This document shows, piece by piece, positions 45,184-54,879 of a DNA stretch of 64,000 bases. The first letter of the stretch is position 1. Each line of letters starts with the position of its first letter. The stretch comes from an uncultured Eubacterium sp. (GTDB lineage: Bacteria > Bacillota > Clostridia > Lachnospirales > Lachnospiraceae): positions 1 to 64,000 of the forward strand of contig URAI01000001.1 in assembly GCA_900545725.1 (NCBI GenBank), given 5' to 3'. Under the pieces are notes generated by a model. The model saw only the letters and a program-made list of their open reading frames with translations. It searched no databases and had not been told where the DNA came from. The translations under genes and the position numbers were made by a program.

Positions 45184-46347
45184 TTAATTACTTTCAACTA
45201 TTTTACCGTCTTTAACAACCATCTTCAACTCAAGCCCTCTATCCAAAAGAACAATATCAGCTTTTTTACCAACACTTATTGAACCATATTTATCATATAC
45301 ACCAAGACTTTTAGCTGGATTAATTGTGGCACATCCGATAGCTGTTTCTAGTGGTATATTCATATCTTTTACAACTGTTCTTACACAATCCATAAGGTTA
45401 GTAACTGAGCCTGCTATTGCTCCGTCAGACACAAGTGTTGCCCGTTTTCCAACTACATTTACATCAAGACCTCCTAAGGTATATGTGCCATCAGGCATAC
45501 CTGTTGCTCTCATACTATCACTAATAAGTATCATTCTGTCAGCTCCCATCATTTTAAATGTTGCTCTTACAACACTAGGATGAATATGTATACCATCACA
45601 TATTATTTCTGCCATGACATTATCACTATCTGACACAGCTCCTACAACGCCTGGTGCTCTATGTGTAAAAGGTGGCATTGCATTGTACAGGTGAACTGCA
45701 TGATTTGCTCCTGCTTCAAAGGCTTTCATAGCGGTGTCATAATCGGCGTTAGTATGGGCTAACGACACATTAACTTTGTCCTTGACATTTTTAATAAATT
45801 CAATAGAGTTGTCACTTTCTTCCGGTGCTATTCCAATAAACTTTACAAGTCCATCTGAAGCCTTTATAAATCTTTCAAGCACTTGTTCATTACATGGAAT
45901 AATATTTCTTTCATCTTGTGCACCTTTTTTTACTTTACTTATAAATGGACCTTCCATATTTATTCCGATAAGGTCAGCACACTCACTTCCATGTGAAGTT
46001 TTATTATACTCTGCTGCTGTTCTTAATACATTTTCAAGCTCATCTACAGGGAGTGTCATCGTAGCGGGTGCAATTGATGTAACACCTACTGAACACTCAT
46101 ACTTTGCAATGTTTTCAATTGCTTCTTTGCCAGCATCGCAAAAATCATCACCTTTACAGCCATGAAAATGAAGGTCAATAAGGCCGGGTATTGCAAATGC
46201 ACCATTTCCATCTATTATTTCATTATTATCAACTTTTATTTTTTCACTATCTTTATATACACTTTTAATAGTATCATTTTCTAAGACAATTCCGCCTTTA
46301 ACAAACTCTTTATCTTCTGTATACACTAATACATTATCAATAATCAT
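45184..46347 (-). CDS. nagA: N-acetylglucosamine-6-phosphate deacetylase
   Basis: NagA converts GlcNAc-6-phosphate to GlcN-6-phosphate and acetate. The amidohydrolase metal motif LIDLHFHGCKGDDF is present. EGPFISKVKKGAQ, HLYNAMPPFTHRAPG and ILISDSMRATGMPDG follow in the usual order. The 387-residue protein starts at 46347 after GGAG. It follows the RpiR regulator by 14 bases. It feeds the divergent nagB. Confidence 0.96.
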   Translation of the reverse strand: MIIDNVLVYTEDKEFVKGGIVLENDTIKSVYKDSEKIKVDNNEIIDGNGAFAIPGLIDLHFHGCKGDDFCDAGKEAIENIAKYECSVGVTSIAPATMTLPVDELENVLRTAAEYNKTSHGSECADLIGINMEGPFISKVKKGAQDERNIIPCNEQVLERFIKASDGLVKFIGIAPEESDNSIEFIKNVKDKVNVSLAHTNADYDTAMKAFEAGANHAVHLYNAMPPFTHRAPGVVGAVSDSDNVMAEIICDGIHIHPSVVRATFKMMGADRMILISDSMRATGMPDGTYTLGGLDVNVVGKRATLVSDGAIAGSVTNLMDCVRTVVKDMNIPLETAIGCATINPAKSLGVYDKYGSISVGKKADIVLLDRGLELKMVVKDGKIVESN

Positions 46348-46361
46348 AATTATCTCCATTT

Positions 46362-47207
46362 CTACATATAATCTTCATTCAAATATTTCTTTTCATTTTC
46401 TTCTAATGCAACAAGTGTACTGTCATGCATTTCTTCTCTTTCATACTTATCCATCTTCACAAAATACTCATATACAATATCTAATATTACAAGTATTGAA
46501 AATTGTGGAGAAATAACATTTCCATGATTAAGGTGTTTAAGAGATGGAAGAAGAACTACCTCTGTACAAAATTCTTTATATTCATCTCTATTATTAGCTG
46601 TAAATAATACTGTTGTTGCACCCTTTTTATAGGACTCCCTAAGAAGGTACATCACACCCTTTTTTTCACCACTAATACTAAATCCAAATACAAGGCTTCT
46701 TCTATTCTGAAATACTGCTTGCATTCTCATCATATCTGAGTCTGTCAGAGAATGAATATCAACACCAATTCTCATAAATCTAAGTTCCATTTCCTCTGCT
46801 GCCAGTCCAGAACTTCCCTTGCCACAGACAAATACTCTCTCTGCCTGATTTAAGTATCTTGCAACCCTTACAATTTGTGCTTCATTAATAAGACTATATG
46901 CCTGATTTAACAACTCTTGATATGCATACAGCACCGTTCTGGTGTTGTCTGTAATAGGCTCTTTTTTCTGTTTAAAGGTCTGCTGATATTGGTATACAAA
47001 TTCCTTATATCCTTGAAAGCCACATTTTTTTGCAAATCTTACAATAGAAGCCTTAGACACAAATAAACGCTCAGACACAGTCTTAATTGACAAATCCTTT
47101 ATATCTGCATTTTCAATAAAAAAATCTGCAACTGTCTTTTCTACTGTTGTAAACTTATCATAATTAGATTGAATAATTGGTATTACTGATTTTACATAGT
47201 ATTCCAT
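46362..47207 (-). CDS. RpiR/MurR family transcriptional regulator (sialic acid or amino sugar)
   Basis: The 281-residue protein has an N-terminal RpiR helix-turn-helix (RLFVSKASIVRFAKKCGFQGYKEF). A SIS sugar-phosphate domain follows (ERVFVCGKGSSGLAAEEMELR, then VFGFSISGEKKGVMYLL). Lying inside the sialic acid cluster, it probably senses ManNAc-6-phosphate or GlcNAc-6-phosphate. Inverted repeats with TGAAA/TTTCA arms at 52409-52420 and 52543-52556 are likely targets. Confidence 0.88.
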   Translation of the reverse strand: MEYYVKSVIPIIQSNYDKFTTVEKTVADFFIENADIKDLSIKTVSERLFVSKASIVRFAKKCGFQGYKEFVYQYQQTFKQKKEPITDNTRTVLYAYQELLNQAYSLINEAQIVRVARYLNQAERVFVCGKGSSGLAAEEMELRFMRIGVDIHSLTDSDMMRMQAVFQNRRSLVFGFSISGEKKGVMYLLRESYKKGATTVLFTANNRDEYKEFCTEVVLLPSLKHLNHGNVISPQFSILVILDIVYEYFVKMDKYEREEMHDSTLVALEENEKKYLNEDYM

Positions 47208-47367
47208 AATCGACTCCTTGTAAAAATAATTTTTGTATTTTTAAATTTAAAATAACAACAAAATATAAAAACATAAGTTTTTTATTTGAGTTTATATTCT
47301 CTTGAACCAACAATATACCTATATAATACCAAAAACTATATTAAATGTTATTATAAAAATTTTTAAA

Positions 47368-48261
47368 TCACTTACTATGTTTATTACAAAAATTATAATA
47401 TGCTCCAAGTATTCCAGCATCATTTCTATGCTTTGCAAATTTAATAGTTGTATTCTTTTCTATACTTGATACAAGATATTTTTTTACACCTGCATCAATC
47501 TTATCTTTTAAAAATTCTTCCTGTGCCATTATGCCACCACCGAGTACAACTATTTCCGGATTAATTACACAGCATATATTGGCAATGCCCTTTGCAATTG
47601 CTTCTGACATTTCATCAATTGCACGATTACATATCTCATCACCCTTTTTAGCTTCTTCAAATATACGATATCCGCTCCAGTTATCTTTACTTTCACGCTT
47701 CCATTCAGCTACCTTTTGTGTAAGTATACTTGCTGCGCCTAACGTCTGATAGTCACTTCCATCCATATACATATAACCCACTTCACACGCACTATTGCTA
47801 AAACCATGAAAGATTTTGCCATCTATAATAAAACATCCTCCAATGCCAGTTCCTATTGTAAGCATTAACATAATGCTGCTGTCCCTGCCTGCGCCTGTTT
47901 TATATTCTGCAAGTCCTGCACAATTCACATCATTTTCTACTTCACATGGAATACGGAATTTTTCTTCAAGCACTTTCTTAAACTGTGTTCCTGCGTAATT
48001 AGGAATTAATGGTCCTGAGTAAAAGATTTCACCCTTTTTATCGTCTACCATTCCTGCTGTTGAAATACATATACCTGCTATTTCTTTACTGTATTCATCA
48101 ATTGCATTTTGTACAATACTTATTACCTTTTCAAGTATTGCAGTACCACCTTTATGTGCTTGTGTATCCATCTGGCTTTTTGTTAAAATGGTATTATCCG
48201 AACCAATTATTCCATACTTAATCGCAGTTCCACCAATATCTATACATATATATTTTGCCAT
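47368..48261 (-). CDS. nanK: ROK-family kinase, probable N-acetylmannosamine kinase
   Basis: The 297-residue protein has the ROK phosphate motif IDIGGTAIKYGII, a glycine-rich TIGTGIGGCFIIDGK and VVLGGGIMAQEE. The zinc-binding CxCGxxGCxE motif of most ROK proteins is absent; DGSDYQTLGA stands in that region, as in some NanK proteins. Its place in the nan cluster makes ManNAc the likely substrate. The ATG at 48261 is preferred by alignment (MAKYICIDIGG). Confidence 0.85.
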   Translation of the reverse strand: MAKYICIDIGGTAIKYGIIGSDNTILTKSQMDTQAHKGGTAILEKVISIVQNAIDEYSKEIAGICISTAGMVDDKKGEIFYSGPLIPNYAGTQFKKVLEEKFRIPCEVENDVNCAGLAEYKTGAGRDSSIMLMLTIGTGIGGCFIIDGKIFHGFSNSACEVGYMYMDGSDYQTLGAASILTQKVAEWKRESKDNWSGYRIFEEAKKGDEICNRAIDEMSEAIAKGIANICCVINPEIVVLGGGIMAQEEFLKDKIDAGVKKYLVSSIEKNTTIKFAKHRNDAGILGAYYNFCNKHSK

Positions 48262-48345
48262 ATGAGCATGCACCTCTTTTCTTTTTATTTTATTCTAAAA
48301 TATTTTTTCATAATATGAAACTTTTATGTTAAAAATTTAGCAAAA

Positions 48346-48375
48346 AAGGACAAACCTACAAAAATGGTCTGTCCT
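48346..48375 (-). terminator. terminator inside the nan cluster
   Basis: On the minus strand GGACAGACC pairs with GGTTTGTCC, followed by TTTTTT. It lies between the YhcH-family gene and the ROK kinase, splitting the cluster into a catabolic-uptake unit and a kinase-regulator-nagA unit. Confidence 0.85.
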
Positions 48376-48390
48376 CCTTGCAATTTGTAT

Positions 48391-48846
48391 TTAGTCAATC
48401 TTAACTTTAAAAATTGCTTTTTTAATTGTTTCTGGTTCGTCTTTTGCCTTTACCGCTGTACGATGTCCGTCACTTGGATAACATACCAAAAAATCACCTT
48501 TATTTAATACAACAGAAGAATTTTTATCTCCATCCATAGGAAGAAAATCATCTTTTTCTACAAATTCTTTTAACTGCATATTCTGAATAAAATTCAAATC
48601 AATCTGTTCTGTACTTTCAAGCATTAAATGTACATCAAGATATTTTTTATGTGCTTCCCAAAAACGTTCTTCTGGCGTTGTTGTAGTATAACTTACTATA
48701 TTAACAAACAACTCGTCACCATCTATTTCATGGCTACCTTTTTCATATTGCAATAAGTCATGCTCTTTAGCATATTCAAAACATTTTTTAACTTTATCTT
48801 CAAGAAATGAATACTCTTTTAAATTATCTATATTTCCAAAAACCAT
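48391..48846 (-). CDS. nanQ: YhcH/YjgK/YiaL family protein, probable N-acetylneuraminate anomerase
   Basis: The 151-residue cupin-like protein has EERFWEAHKKYLDVHLMLES and GDFLVCYPSDGHRTAV. Their His and Glu residues bind metal in this family. NanQ speeds the conversion of alpha to beta Neu5Ac so that NanA can use it. GGAGGT precedes the ATG at 48846. It follows the symporter, separated by a small hairpin (48874-48914). Confidence 0.88.
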   Translation of the reverse strand: MVFGNIDNLKEYSFLEDKVKKCFEYAKEHDLLQYEKGSHEIDGDELFVNIVSYTTTTPEERFWEAHKKYLDVHLMLESTEQIDLNFIQNMQLKEFVEKDDFLPMDGDKNSSVVLNKGDFLVCYPSDGHRTAVKAKDEPETIKKAIFKVKID

Positions 48847-48931
48847 AGTAACCTCCTTATACTTTATATATATACAGGCAAGTCCATTTTTACTCAATTA
48901 AAGAACCTGCCTGTTATAAATATTAGTAATT

Positions 48932-50437
48932 TTAATTTTTATAAATTGTTGTATTAGGTGCCGGTACTGATTTGTCGTTCTTTATCTTTCTCCACAATAT
49001 ACTTGCCGGAATACCTATAACAAGTGACACAACAATTGATATAATAGAGTAGCTCCAGATTGTAACATCTTTTGCCGGAACAAAGTATTTAATATAAACC
49101 ATTACACCTGATGAAGCAATAAATGCCATAACTGCTCCGAATGTGTTAGCAACCTTAGTAAATGCACCAAGTATAAATGTTCCAATTAAGATACCAAGTA
49201 CAAGACCCATAAATCCATTGAACCATTCATAAGCTGACTTTACACCACCATTTGCAAGTACCATAGCAACTGCAATTGCAAATATACCAACTATAAGTGA
49301 TACAATCTGACCAATCTTTGTCTGCTTTTCAAAGCTTAACTCTTTCTTTGTAAGTCTTGCCTGAATATCAAGTGTCCAGCTTGAAGCTACTGAGTTAAGA
49401 CCTGTTGACAATGTTGACTGGGCTGCTGCATAAATTGCTGCAAGTAAAAGTCCTGTAACACCAACCGGAAGTTCAAATGCTATATAAGAAGCGAATATCT
49501 GGTCCTGTGCTGCTGCCGGTGGAAGTACATTCTGCTTATAGAATACATATAAACCTGTACCAATAAGATAAAATACTGTTGCAATAAATATTGATAATGC
49601 ACCATTTGTAAGCATCATCTTATTAAGTTTCTTTGTATCTGTTGTTGTTGTAAAACGCTGTACAATATCCTGACTTGATACATAAGAACTCATTGTATTA
49701 AATCCGGCTCCGACAATCATAATAAATACACTGTCTTTTAAGATATTAGGATTAAATATAGGCTGGTCAACTGCAAGGAATTTGTGCTCTGTTGCAAATG
49801 CTGTAAATATTGCACCAATTCCTCCATCTAAATGAACAAGTAAATAAACAAGCGCAAATGTTACACCTATTAATAATACTGAACCTTGAATAAAGTCTGT
49901 CCAAAGAACTGATTTAAGACCGCCTGTGTATGAGTATATAATTGCGATTATACCCATAATTATAATAAGTATATTAACATTTATTCCTGTAAGACTTCCA
50001 AGTACCATACATGGAAGATACATAATAATAGACATACGTCCAACCTGATAAATAATGAACATTATTGCACCAAGAACTCTTAGTCCCTTGCTTCCAAACC
50101 TAAGCTCAAGATAGTGATATGCTGTATCAATATCAAGTTTACTGTAGATAGGAAGAAAGAACTTTATTGTAAGTGGAATTGCAAGAAGCATACCAAGCTG
50201 TGCAAACCACATAATCCATGTTCCTGCATACGAGTTACCTGCTAATGACAGGAATGAAATAGGACTTAACAGTGTAGCAAATATAGACACTGAAGTAACC
50301 CACCATGGTACTGTTCCATCACCCTTAAAATACTCTTTACCTGTCATTTCTTTTTTTGCAAAATGAAGTCCTGCAAATAATACTGCCACCAAATAAATAA
50401 TAAGTATTGCCAAATCAATATATGTAAAACCCTGCAT
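48932..50437 (-). CDS. sodium:solute symporter, probable sialic acid transporter
   Basis: The 501-residue protein has about 13 hydrophobic helices and SSS-family motifs such as PISFLSLAGNSYAGTWIMW and YSYTGGLKSVLWTDFIQGSVL. AAAQSTLSTGLNSVASSWTLD contains the sodium-site serines. Its place between nanA and nanQ points to Neu5Ac uptake driven by sodium. A hairpin (50546-50583) lies in the gap after nanA. Confidence 0.9.
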   Translation of the reverse strand: MQGFTYIDLAILIIYLVAVLFAGLHFAKKEMTGKEYFKGDGTVPWWVTSVSIFATLLSPISFLSLAGNSYAGTWIMWFAQLGMLLAIPLTIKFFLPIYSKLDIDTAYHYLELRFGSKGLRVLGAIMFIIYQVGRMSIIMYLPCMVLGSLTGINVNILIIIMGIIAIIYSYTGGLKSVLWTDFIQGSVLLIGVTFALVYLLVHLDGGIGAIFTAFATEHKFLAVDQPIFNPNILKDSVFIMIVGAGFNTMSSYVSSQDIVQRFTTTTDTKKLNKMMLTNGALSIFIATVFYLIGTGLYVFYKQNVLPPAAAQDQIFASYIAFELPVGVTGLLLAAIYAAAQSTLSTGLNSVASSWTLDIQARLTKKELSFEKQTKIGQIVSLIVGIFAIAVAMVLANGGVKSAYEWFNGFMGLVLGILIGTFILGAFTKVANTFGAVMAFIASSGVMVYIKYFVPAKDVTIWSYSIISIVVSLVIGIPASILWRKIKNDKSVPAPNTTIYKN

Positions 50438-50545
50438 ACATTATCCCTCCTGTTTTTTACTAACTTTTCATTTTTTAAGACTTCCTCTCAAAATTATTTT
50501 CTATCAATTTTTCTATCAATACATGTTCTTATTTTTAATTAACCG

Positions 50546-50583
50546 GTGACTGCCGTAACATCTAATATTTGTACGGCAACCAC
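50546..50583 (-). other. intercistronic hairpin between nanA and the symporter gene
   Basis: TGCCGTA (50551-50557) pairs with TACGGCA (50572-50578), extended by GTG/CAC outside. No strong T-tract follows. It probably sets relative expression or RNA stability within the operon. Confidence 0.55.
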
Positions 50584-50608
50584 ACAGTTTTTATAACTTA
50601 AAAATTAT

Positions 50609-51526
50609 TTAAAGAAACTTTTCTTTAGCATCTGTTATCATCTTTGCTGCTTCATCAACTATAGCCATATCTTCCTCAGTAATATCTGTAAGTGGCTTTC
50701 TGACTCCACCAAGTTCTAAACCTTCATTCTTCTTTAATATAGCTTTGATTACTGCATACATATTGCCATGTGCTGAACACATCTTATAGATAATAGCATC
50801 GCAGGCATACTGTATCTGTCTTGCATTTTCCATGTCGCCCTTCTTTATGTATTCATCAAGCTTTAAATATAATTCAGGCATTACACCATAAGTTCCACCA
50901 ATAGCACCCTCAGCACCAATTACACGTCCACTCATAAACTGTTCGTCCGGACCATTAAATATAATGTAGTCATCCCCTGCTGCCTGCTTAAACATCTGAA
51001 TATCCTGAACTGGCATTGATGAATTTTTAACACCGATTACTCTTGTATTTTTTCTCATTTCTGCAAAAAGTCCTTGTGTAAGTGCAACACCTGCAAGCTG
51101 TGGAATGTTATAAATTATAAAATCAGTATTTGGTGCTGCTGCACTCATATCATTCCAATACTGCGCAATTGAATATTCTGGCAAATGGAAATATATTGGA
51201 GGAATTGCCGCAATTGCATCTACACCAAGACTTTCCGCATGTCTTGCAAGTTCTTCACTATCCTTTGTGTTATTACAAGCTACATGAGCTATTACTGTAA
51301 GTTTTCCTTTTGCAACTTTCATTACATTTTCAAGAACAACCTTACGGTCTTGTACACTCTGATATATACATTCTCCTGATGAACCATTAACATATACCCC
51401 CTTTACACCTTTATCAACAAAGAACTGTGTTAAGTCCTGAACTGCCTTTGGACTAATCTCTCCATTTTCATCATAACATGCGTAAAACGCTGGAATAACT
51501 CCCTTATACTTATCAAGATTTCTCAT
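50609..51526 (-). CDS. nanA: N-acetylneuraminate lyase
   Basis: NanA splits Neu5Ac into ManNAc and pyruvate. The 305-residue DapA-superfamily protein has YVNGSSGECIYQSVQDRK, FIIYNIPQLAGVAL (Tyr) and VIGVKNSSMPVQD (Schiff-base Lys). GTYGVMPELYLKL follows. The nan neighbours separate it from DapA. The ATG at 51526 follows AAAGAGG. Confidence 0.94.
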   Translation of the reverse strand: MRNLDKYKGVIPAFYACYDENGEISPKAVQDLTQFFVDKGVKGVYVNGSSGECIYQSVQDRKVVLENVMKVAKGKLTVIAHVACNNTKDSEELARHAESLGVDAIAAIPPIYFHLPEYSIAQYWNDMSAAAPNTDFIIYNIPQLAGVALTQGLFAEMRKNTRVIGVKNSSMPVQDIQMFKQAAGDDYIIFNGPDEQFMSGRVIGAEGAIGGTYGVMPELYLKLDEYIKKGDMENARQIQYACDAIIYKMCSAHGNMYAVIKAILKKNEGLELGGVRKPLTDITEEDMAIVDEAAKMITDAKEKFL

Positions 51527-51613
51527 AAATAACCTCTTTCCTGTGCCTTGCACATTTTATATATTTTTCTTTATTTTTATTCATGTAAATAATGCAGCCA
51601 ATCAACAAACCTG

Positions 51614-52309
51614 TTAATTATCTTTTTCCATCTCTTCTACAAAAGACTTTGTAATTAACTGTGGTCTTGTAATAATAGAACCAACTACAACGCTATATGC
51701 ACCAAGTTCAACTACACGCCTTGCTTTCTGTGGTGTATTAATATTGCCTTCTGCAATTACTTTATGCTTTACATTTGAAACAATCTTTCTTAAAATCTCA
51801 AAGTCATTAGCTTCTATCTTATCGCCCCTACTTTGTGGTGTATATCCCACCATTGTTGTTCCAATAAAATCAAATCCCAGCTCATCAGCATGAAGTGCTT
51901 CATCTACTGTAGAGCAGTCCGCCATAAATAATTGCTCTGGATATTTTTCTTTCACTTCTTTAAAAAATTCATCAATATTTTTGCCACCCGGCCTTGTAGC
52001 AATTGTGGCATCCATTGCTATAATCTCAGGCTTTACTTCCATTAACTCCTCTATTTCTTTCATTGTTGGAGTAATGTATATATCACTGTCATCATAGTCT
52101 CTCTTTACAATACCTATAATTGGAAGGTCTACCTGGGAACGAATTTCTTTTATATCTTCCTTGGTATTGGCTCTTATACCAACAGCACCGCCTTGCTTTG
52201 CCGCTAACGCCATTCTTCCCATAATAAATGAAGAATGAAGTGGTTCATCTGGCAATGCCTGACAAGATACTATCAGCTTTCCTTTTAAATTTTCAACTTT
52301 ACTATCCAT
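51614..52309 (-). CDS. nanE: N-acetylmannosamine-6-phosphate 2-epimerase
   Basis: NanE converts ManNAc-6-phosphate to GlcNAc-6-phosphate. The 231-residue TIM barrel has LIVSCQALPDEPLHS at the start, GIVKRDYDDSDIYITPT (catalytic Lys region), FMADCSTVDEALHADELGFD and VIAEGNINTPQKARR. It is the first gene of the leftward nan operon. It faces nagB across a 334-bp control region. Confidence 0.95.
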   Translation of the reverse strand: MDSKVENLKGKLIVSCQALPDEPLHSSFIMGRMALAAKQGGAVGIRANTKEDIKEIRSQVDLPIIGIVKRDYDDSDIYITPTMKEIEELMEVKPEIIAMDATIATRPGGKNIDEFFKEVKEKYPEQLFMADCSTVDEALHADELGFDFIGTTMVGYTPQSRGDKIEANDFEILRKIVSNVKHKVIAEGNINTPQKARRVVELGAYSVVVGSIITRPQLITKSFVEEMEKDN

Positions 52310-52643
52310 ACTTAAAACAACCTCCTTTTTTAATGGATATCTATAGCATTATTTACTAATAATATGTTTTCCAATATTTTTTCTTATGAGCTGAGTATAT
52401 ATTTTTGCGAAATTAATTTCAAGTAGTTTGCAATTCATTGAACTTAGTTTCATTGTTTTTGTGCATTTTGCAAATGCATTTATTATTTTTCATATATCTT
52501 TTCATGTATTTTGTACATTTTCAGGGTAATTATCTCTTGTCGTGAAAATAGTTTCAATATACATTGATTTTATTGAAATTTTTTACAAATATCCTATACT
52601 ATATATTATAAATATAGATTTTTCTAACAAGGAGGTATCTTTT
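52310..52643. promoter_or_regulatory. divergent nanE-nagB control region with candidate operators
   Basis: Three inverted repeats are visible: GAAATTAATTTC (52409-52420, perfect), TGCATTT-TGC-AAATGCA (52462-52478) and TGAAA-ATAG-TTTCA (52543-52556). The nagB promoter is TTGAAA (52573-52578) and TATACT (52595-52600), 16 bases apart. The last repeat lies just upstream of its -35. The TGAAA/TTTCA type fits RpiR-family operators. Confidence 0.65.
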
Positions 52644-53369
52644 ATGAGATTATACAAAGCAAAAAACTATCATGACCTTAGCAGAAAAGCTGCAAATATT
52701 ATTTCTGCCCAGATAATTATGAAACCTAACTGTGTTCTTGGTCTTGCAACAGGTTCTTCACCTATTGGAACTTATAAACAATTAATTGAATGGTATGAAA
52801 AAGGCGATTTGGATTTTTCAGATGTAACGAGCATTAACCTTGACGAATACAAAGGACTTTCACCAGACAACGACCAAAGTTATCGTTATTTTATGAATAC
52901 TAATCTTTTTAACCATGTAAATATTAGCAAAGCCAATACATTTGTTCCTAACGGATTAGAACCAGACTCAAAGAAAGCATGTGATGATTACAATAAAATA
53001 ATTCATTCACAGGGTGGAATTGATTTACAACTTCTAGGATTGGGAAGAAATGGTCATATTGGTTTTAACGAACCAGGCGCAGCATTTGAAAAAGAAACAC
53101 ACTGTGTAGATTTAACAGAAAGTACAATAGAAGCTAACAAAAGATTTTTTGCAACAGAAGAAGATGTACCAAGACAAGCATATACAATGGGAATTAAAAA
53201 CATTATGCAGGCAAAGAAAATTCTTCTTATTGTAAGCGGTAAAGACAAAGCAGCTATACTAAAAGAAGTATTATATGGTGCCATCACACCTCAGGTTCCA
53301 GCCTCTATATTGCAGTTACATAATGATGTAACAATCGTAGCTGATGAAGACGCACTGAGCGAAATCTAA
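52644..53369 (+). CDS. nagB: glucosamine-6-phosphate deaminase
   Basis: NagB converts GlcN-6-phosphate to fructose-6-phosphate and ammonia, the last step of the sialic acid route. The 241-residue protein has GLATGSSPIGTYKQL, SINLDEYKGL (catalytic Asp) and LGLGRNGHIGFNEPG. Length is normal for Firmicutes. The ATG at 52644 follows AAGGAGG; the longer frame upstream runs through the promoter. Confidence 0.96.
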   Translation: MRLYKAKNYHDLSRKAANIISAQIIMKPNCVLGLATGSSPIGTYKQLIEWYEKGDLDFSDVTSINLDEYKGLSPDNDQSYRYFMNTNLFNHVNISKANTFVPNGLEPDSKKACDDYNKIIHSQGGIDLQLLGLGRNGHIGFNEPGAAFEKETHCVDLTESTIEANKRFFATEEDVPRQAYTMGIKNIMQAKKILLIVSGKDKAAILKEVLYGAITPQVPASILQLHNDVTIVADEDALSEI

Positions 53370-53473
53370 CTATTTACAACAGCAATAATCATCTACATCT
53401 AATAACAAAAACTTCAATAAAATAATTGTATACAAAATTTTATTAAACTAAATAGTGTATTAATAATAAAACT

Positions 53474-53547
53474 GTAGGATATATCTGTATGACAATATCA
53501 AGAATGCTTGTTTGATTATAACATACGGATGTATCCTGCTATTTTTT
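53474..53547 (+). terminator. terminator after nagB
   Basis: GTAGGATATATCTGTATG (53474-53491) pairs with CATACGGATGTATCCTGC (53522-53539), followed by ATTTTTT. Confidence 0.85.
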
Positions 53548-53662
53548 ATGTTTATATACTTGAGTTGCTAAGAAATTAGTATTAGTGTATAAATAATAAT
53601 AATGCAATTATCAGTCTTACCATTTTGCATGTTTATTTCATATCAGAAAGGAACTATAACAT

Positions 53663-54715
53663 ATGATAAAAGCTTTAAAATCCTATAAAAATAATAAATA
53701 CACTAAAAAATCTCTTCCAATATTACTCTGTGCTATATTAATTAGTGCTACCGGATGTACAGCCCCCTCGTCTGATTCTAATTCTGTAAATAATGAGTCT
53801 TCTAATAATACAGGCAATGTTTATACATCTGATTATGATAATGGGTTTCAAAAAGATACTATACCATATATATTTAACGATACCGGATATGCATATTCAG
53901 ATACGGACTATACTGTGCCGGATGGACTTGTTACCAAAAGGGATAACGTCAAATATGGAAGCATTGATGACAGGATAAGCTACTATTCTTCTACTATCGG
54001 AGAAAATAAGGAGTGTGGTGTGCTTTTACCTGCCGCATACAATACTAATACACAGTATCCTGTTATGTATATTCTTCATGGAAATGGCGGTGACCACTAT
54101 GACTGGAACCGTGATGACAGCTACCTTGTAACACTATGCGGTAATATGATGGCTGACGGCAGCGCTGTTCCTTGTATTGTTGTAATGGTTGATATGTGGA
54201 CTGCTCCTGTAAGCCTAAAAAATAATCCTACTATAGATACACAGCTTGATGCCTATGATGAATTTTATAAAGACCTTGAAAACGATTTAATGCCATTTAT
54301 TGAAAACCACTATTCTGTAGCTACAGGAAGAGAAGCTACTGCAATAATCGGAACCTCCCAGGGCGGAACAGAAGCTTTGGTCGCAGGCTTTAAGCTGATA
54401 GATAAAATCGGATTTATTGGTGCATTAGCACCCTGCTCCGGCGTAATTCCCATCCCTCAACTTCCTGATGGTCCATGGAATACCCCTGTACTTGACAGCT
54501 TTACAATAGATAATCCTGACAATACACCTTATTATCTGCAGCTTACAGTAGGAAATAAAGACCCTTGGTGTCTTGAATCTACCATATACTATGATAGTGC
54601 TTTAAATGAAGAGAATATAAACCATTCCATGACTATAGTTGATGAACTTGGACACGAAGATGCACTATGGCAGAATGGAATATATAACTTTATGAAAAGG
54701 ATATTTAAGAGCTGA
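53663..54715 (+). CDS. lipoprotein esterase (alpha/beta hydrolase, esterase D/CE1-like)
   Basis: The N-terminus has a basic stretch, a hydrophobic core (LPILLCAILISATGC) and a lipobox ending at Cys, so the protein is membrane-anchored outside the cell. A Ser/Asn-rich linker follows. The hydrolase part has YILHGNGGDHYDWN (oxyanion region), GTSQGGTEAL (GxSxG nucleophile) and ELGHEDALW (catalytic His). The closest architecture is the esterase family used to remove acetyl or feruloyl groups from plant polysaccharides, but the substrate is unknown. GAAAGG precedes the ATG. Confidence 0.85.
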   Translation: MIKALKSYKNNKYTKKSLPILLCAILISATGCTAPSSDSNSVNNESSNNTGNVYTSDYDNGFQKDTIPYIFNDTGYAYSDTDYTVPDGLVTKRDNVKYGSIDDRISYYSSTIGENKECGVLLPAAYNTNTQYPVMYILHGNGGDHYDWNRDDSYLVTLCGNMMADGSAVPCIVVMVDMWTAPVSLKNNPTIDTQLDAYDEFYKDLENDLMPFIENHYSVATGREATAIIGTSQGGTEALVAGFKLIDKIGFIGALAPCSGVIPIPQLPDGPWNTPVLDSFTIDNPDNTPYYLQLTVGNKDPWCLESTIYYDSALNEENINHSMTIVDELGHEDALWQNGIYNFMKRIFKS

Positions 54716-54879
54716 ATAGAAATTAAGCTGTGTCCGATAAATACCTTGAGTTTATAAGATTTTTGTTGTACTATTTCTTTCAGACTTAACTTTTATTATT
54801 TTTTGTAGTGTATAGTTCAACATAATAATTGTATATTACAACACTTAACTTTATAAAGAATACATTTGAGGAAATATAT

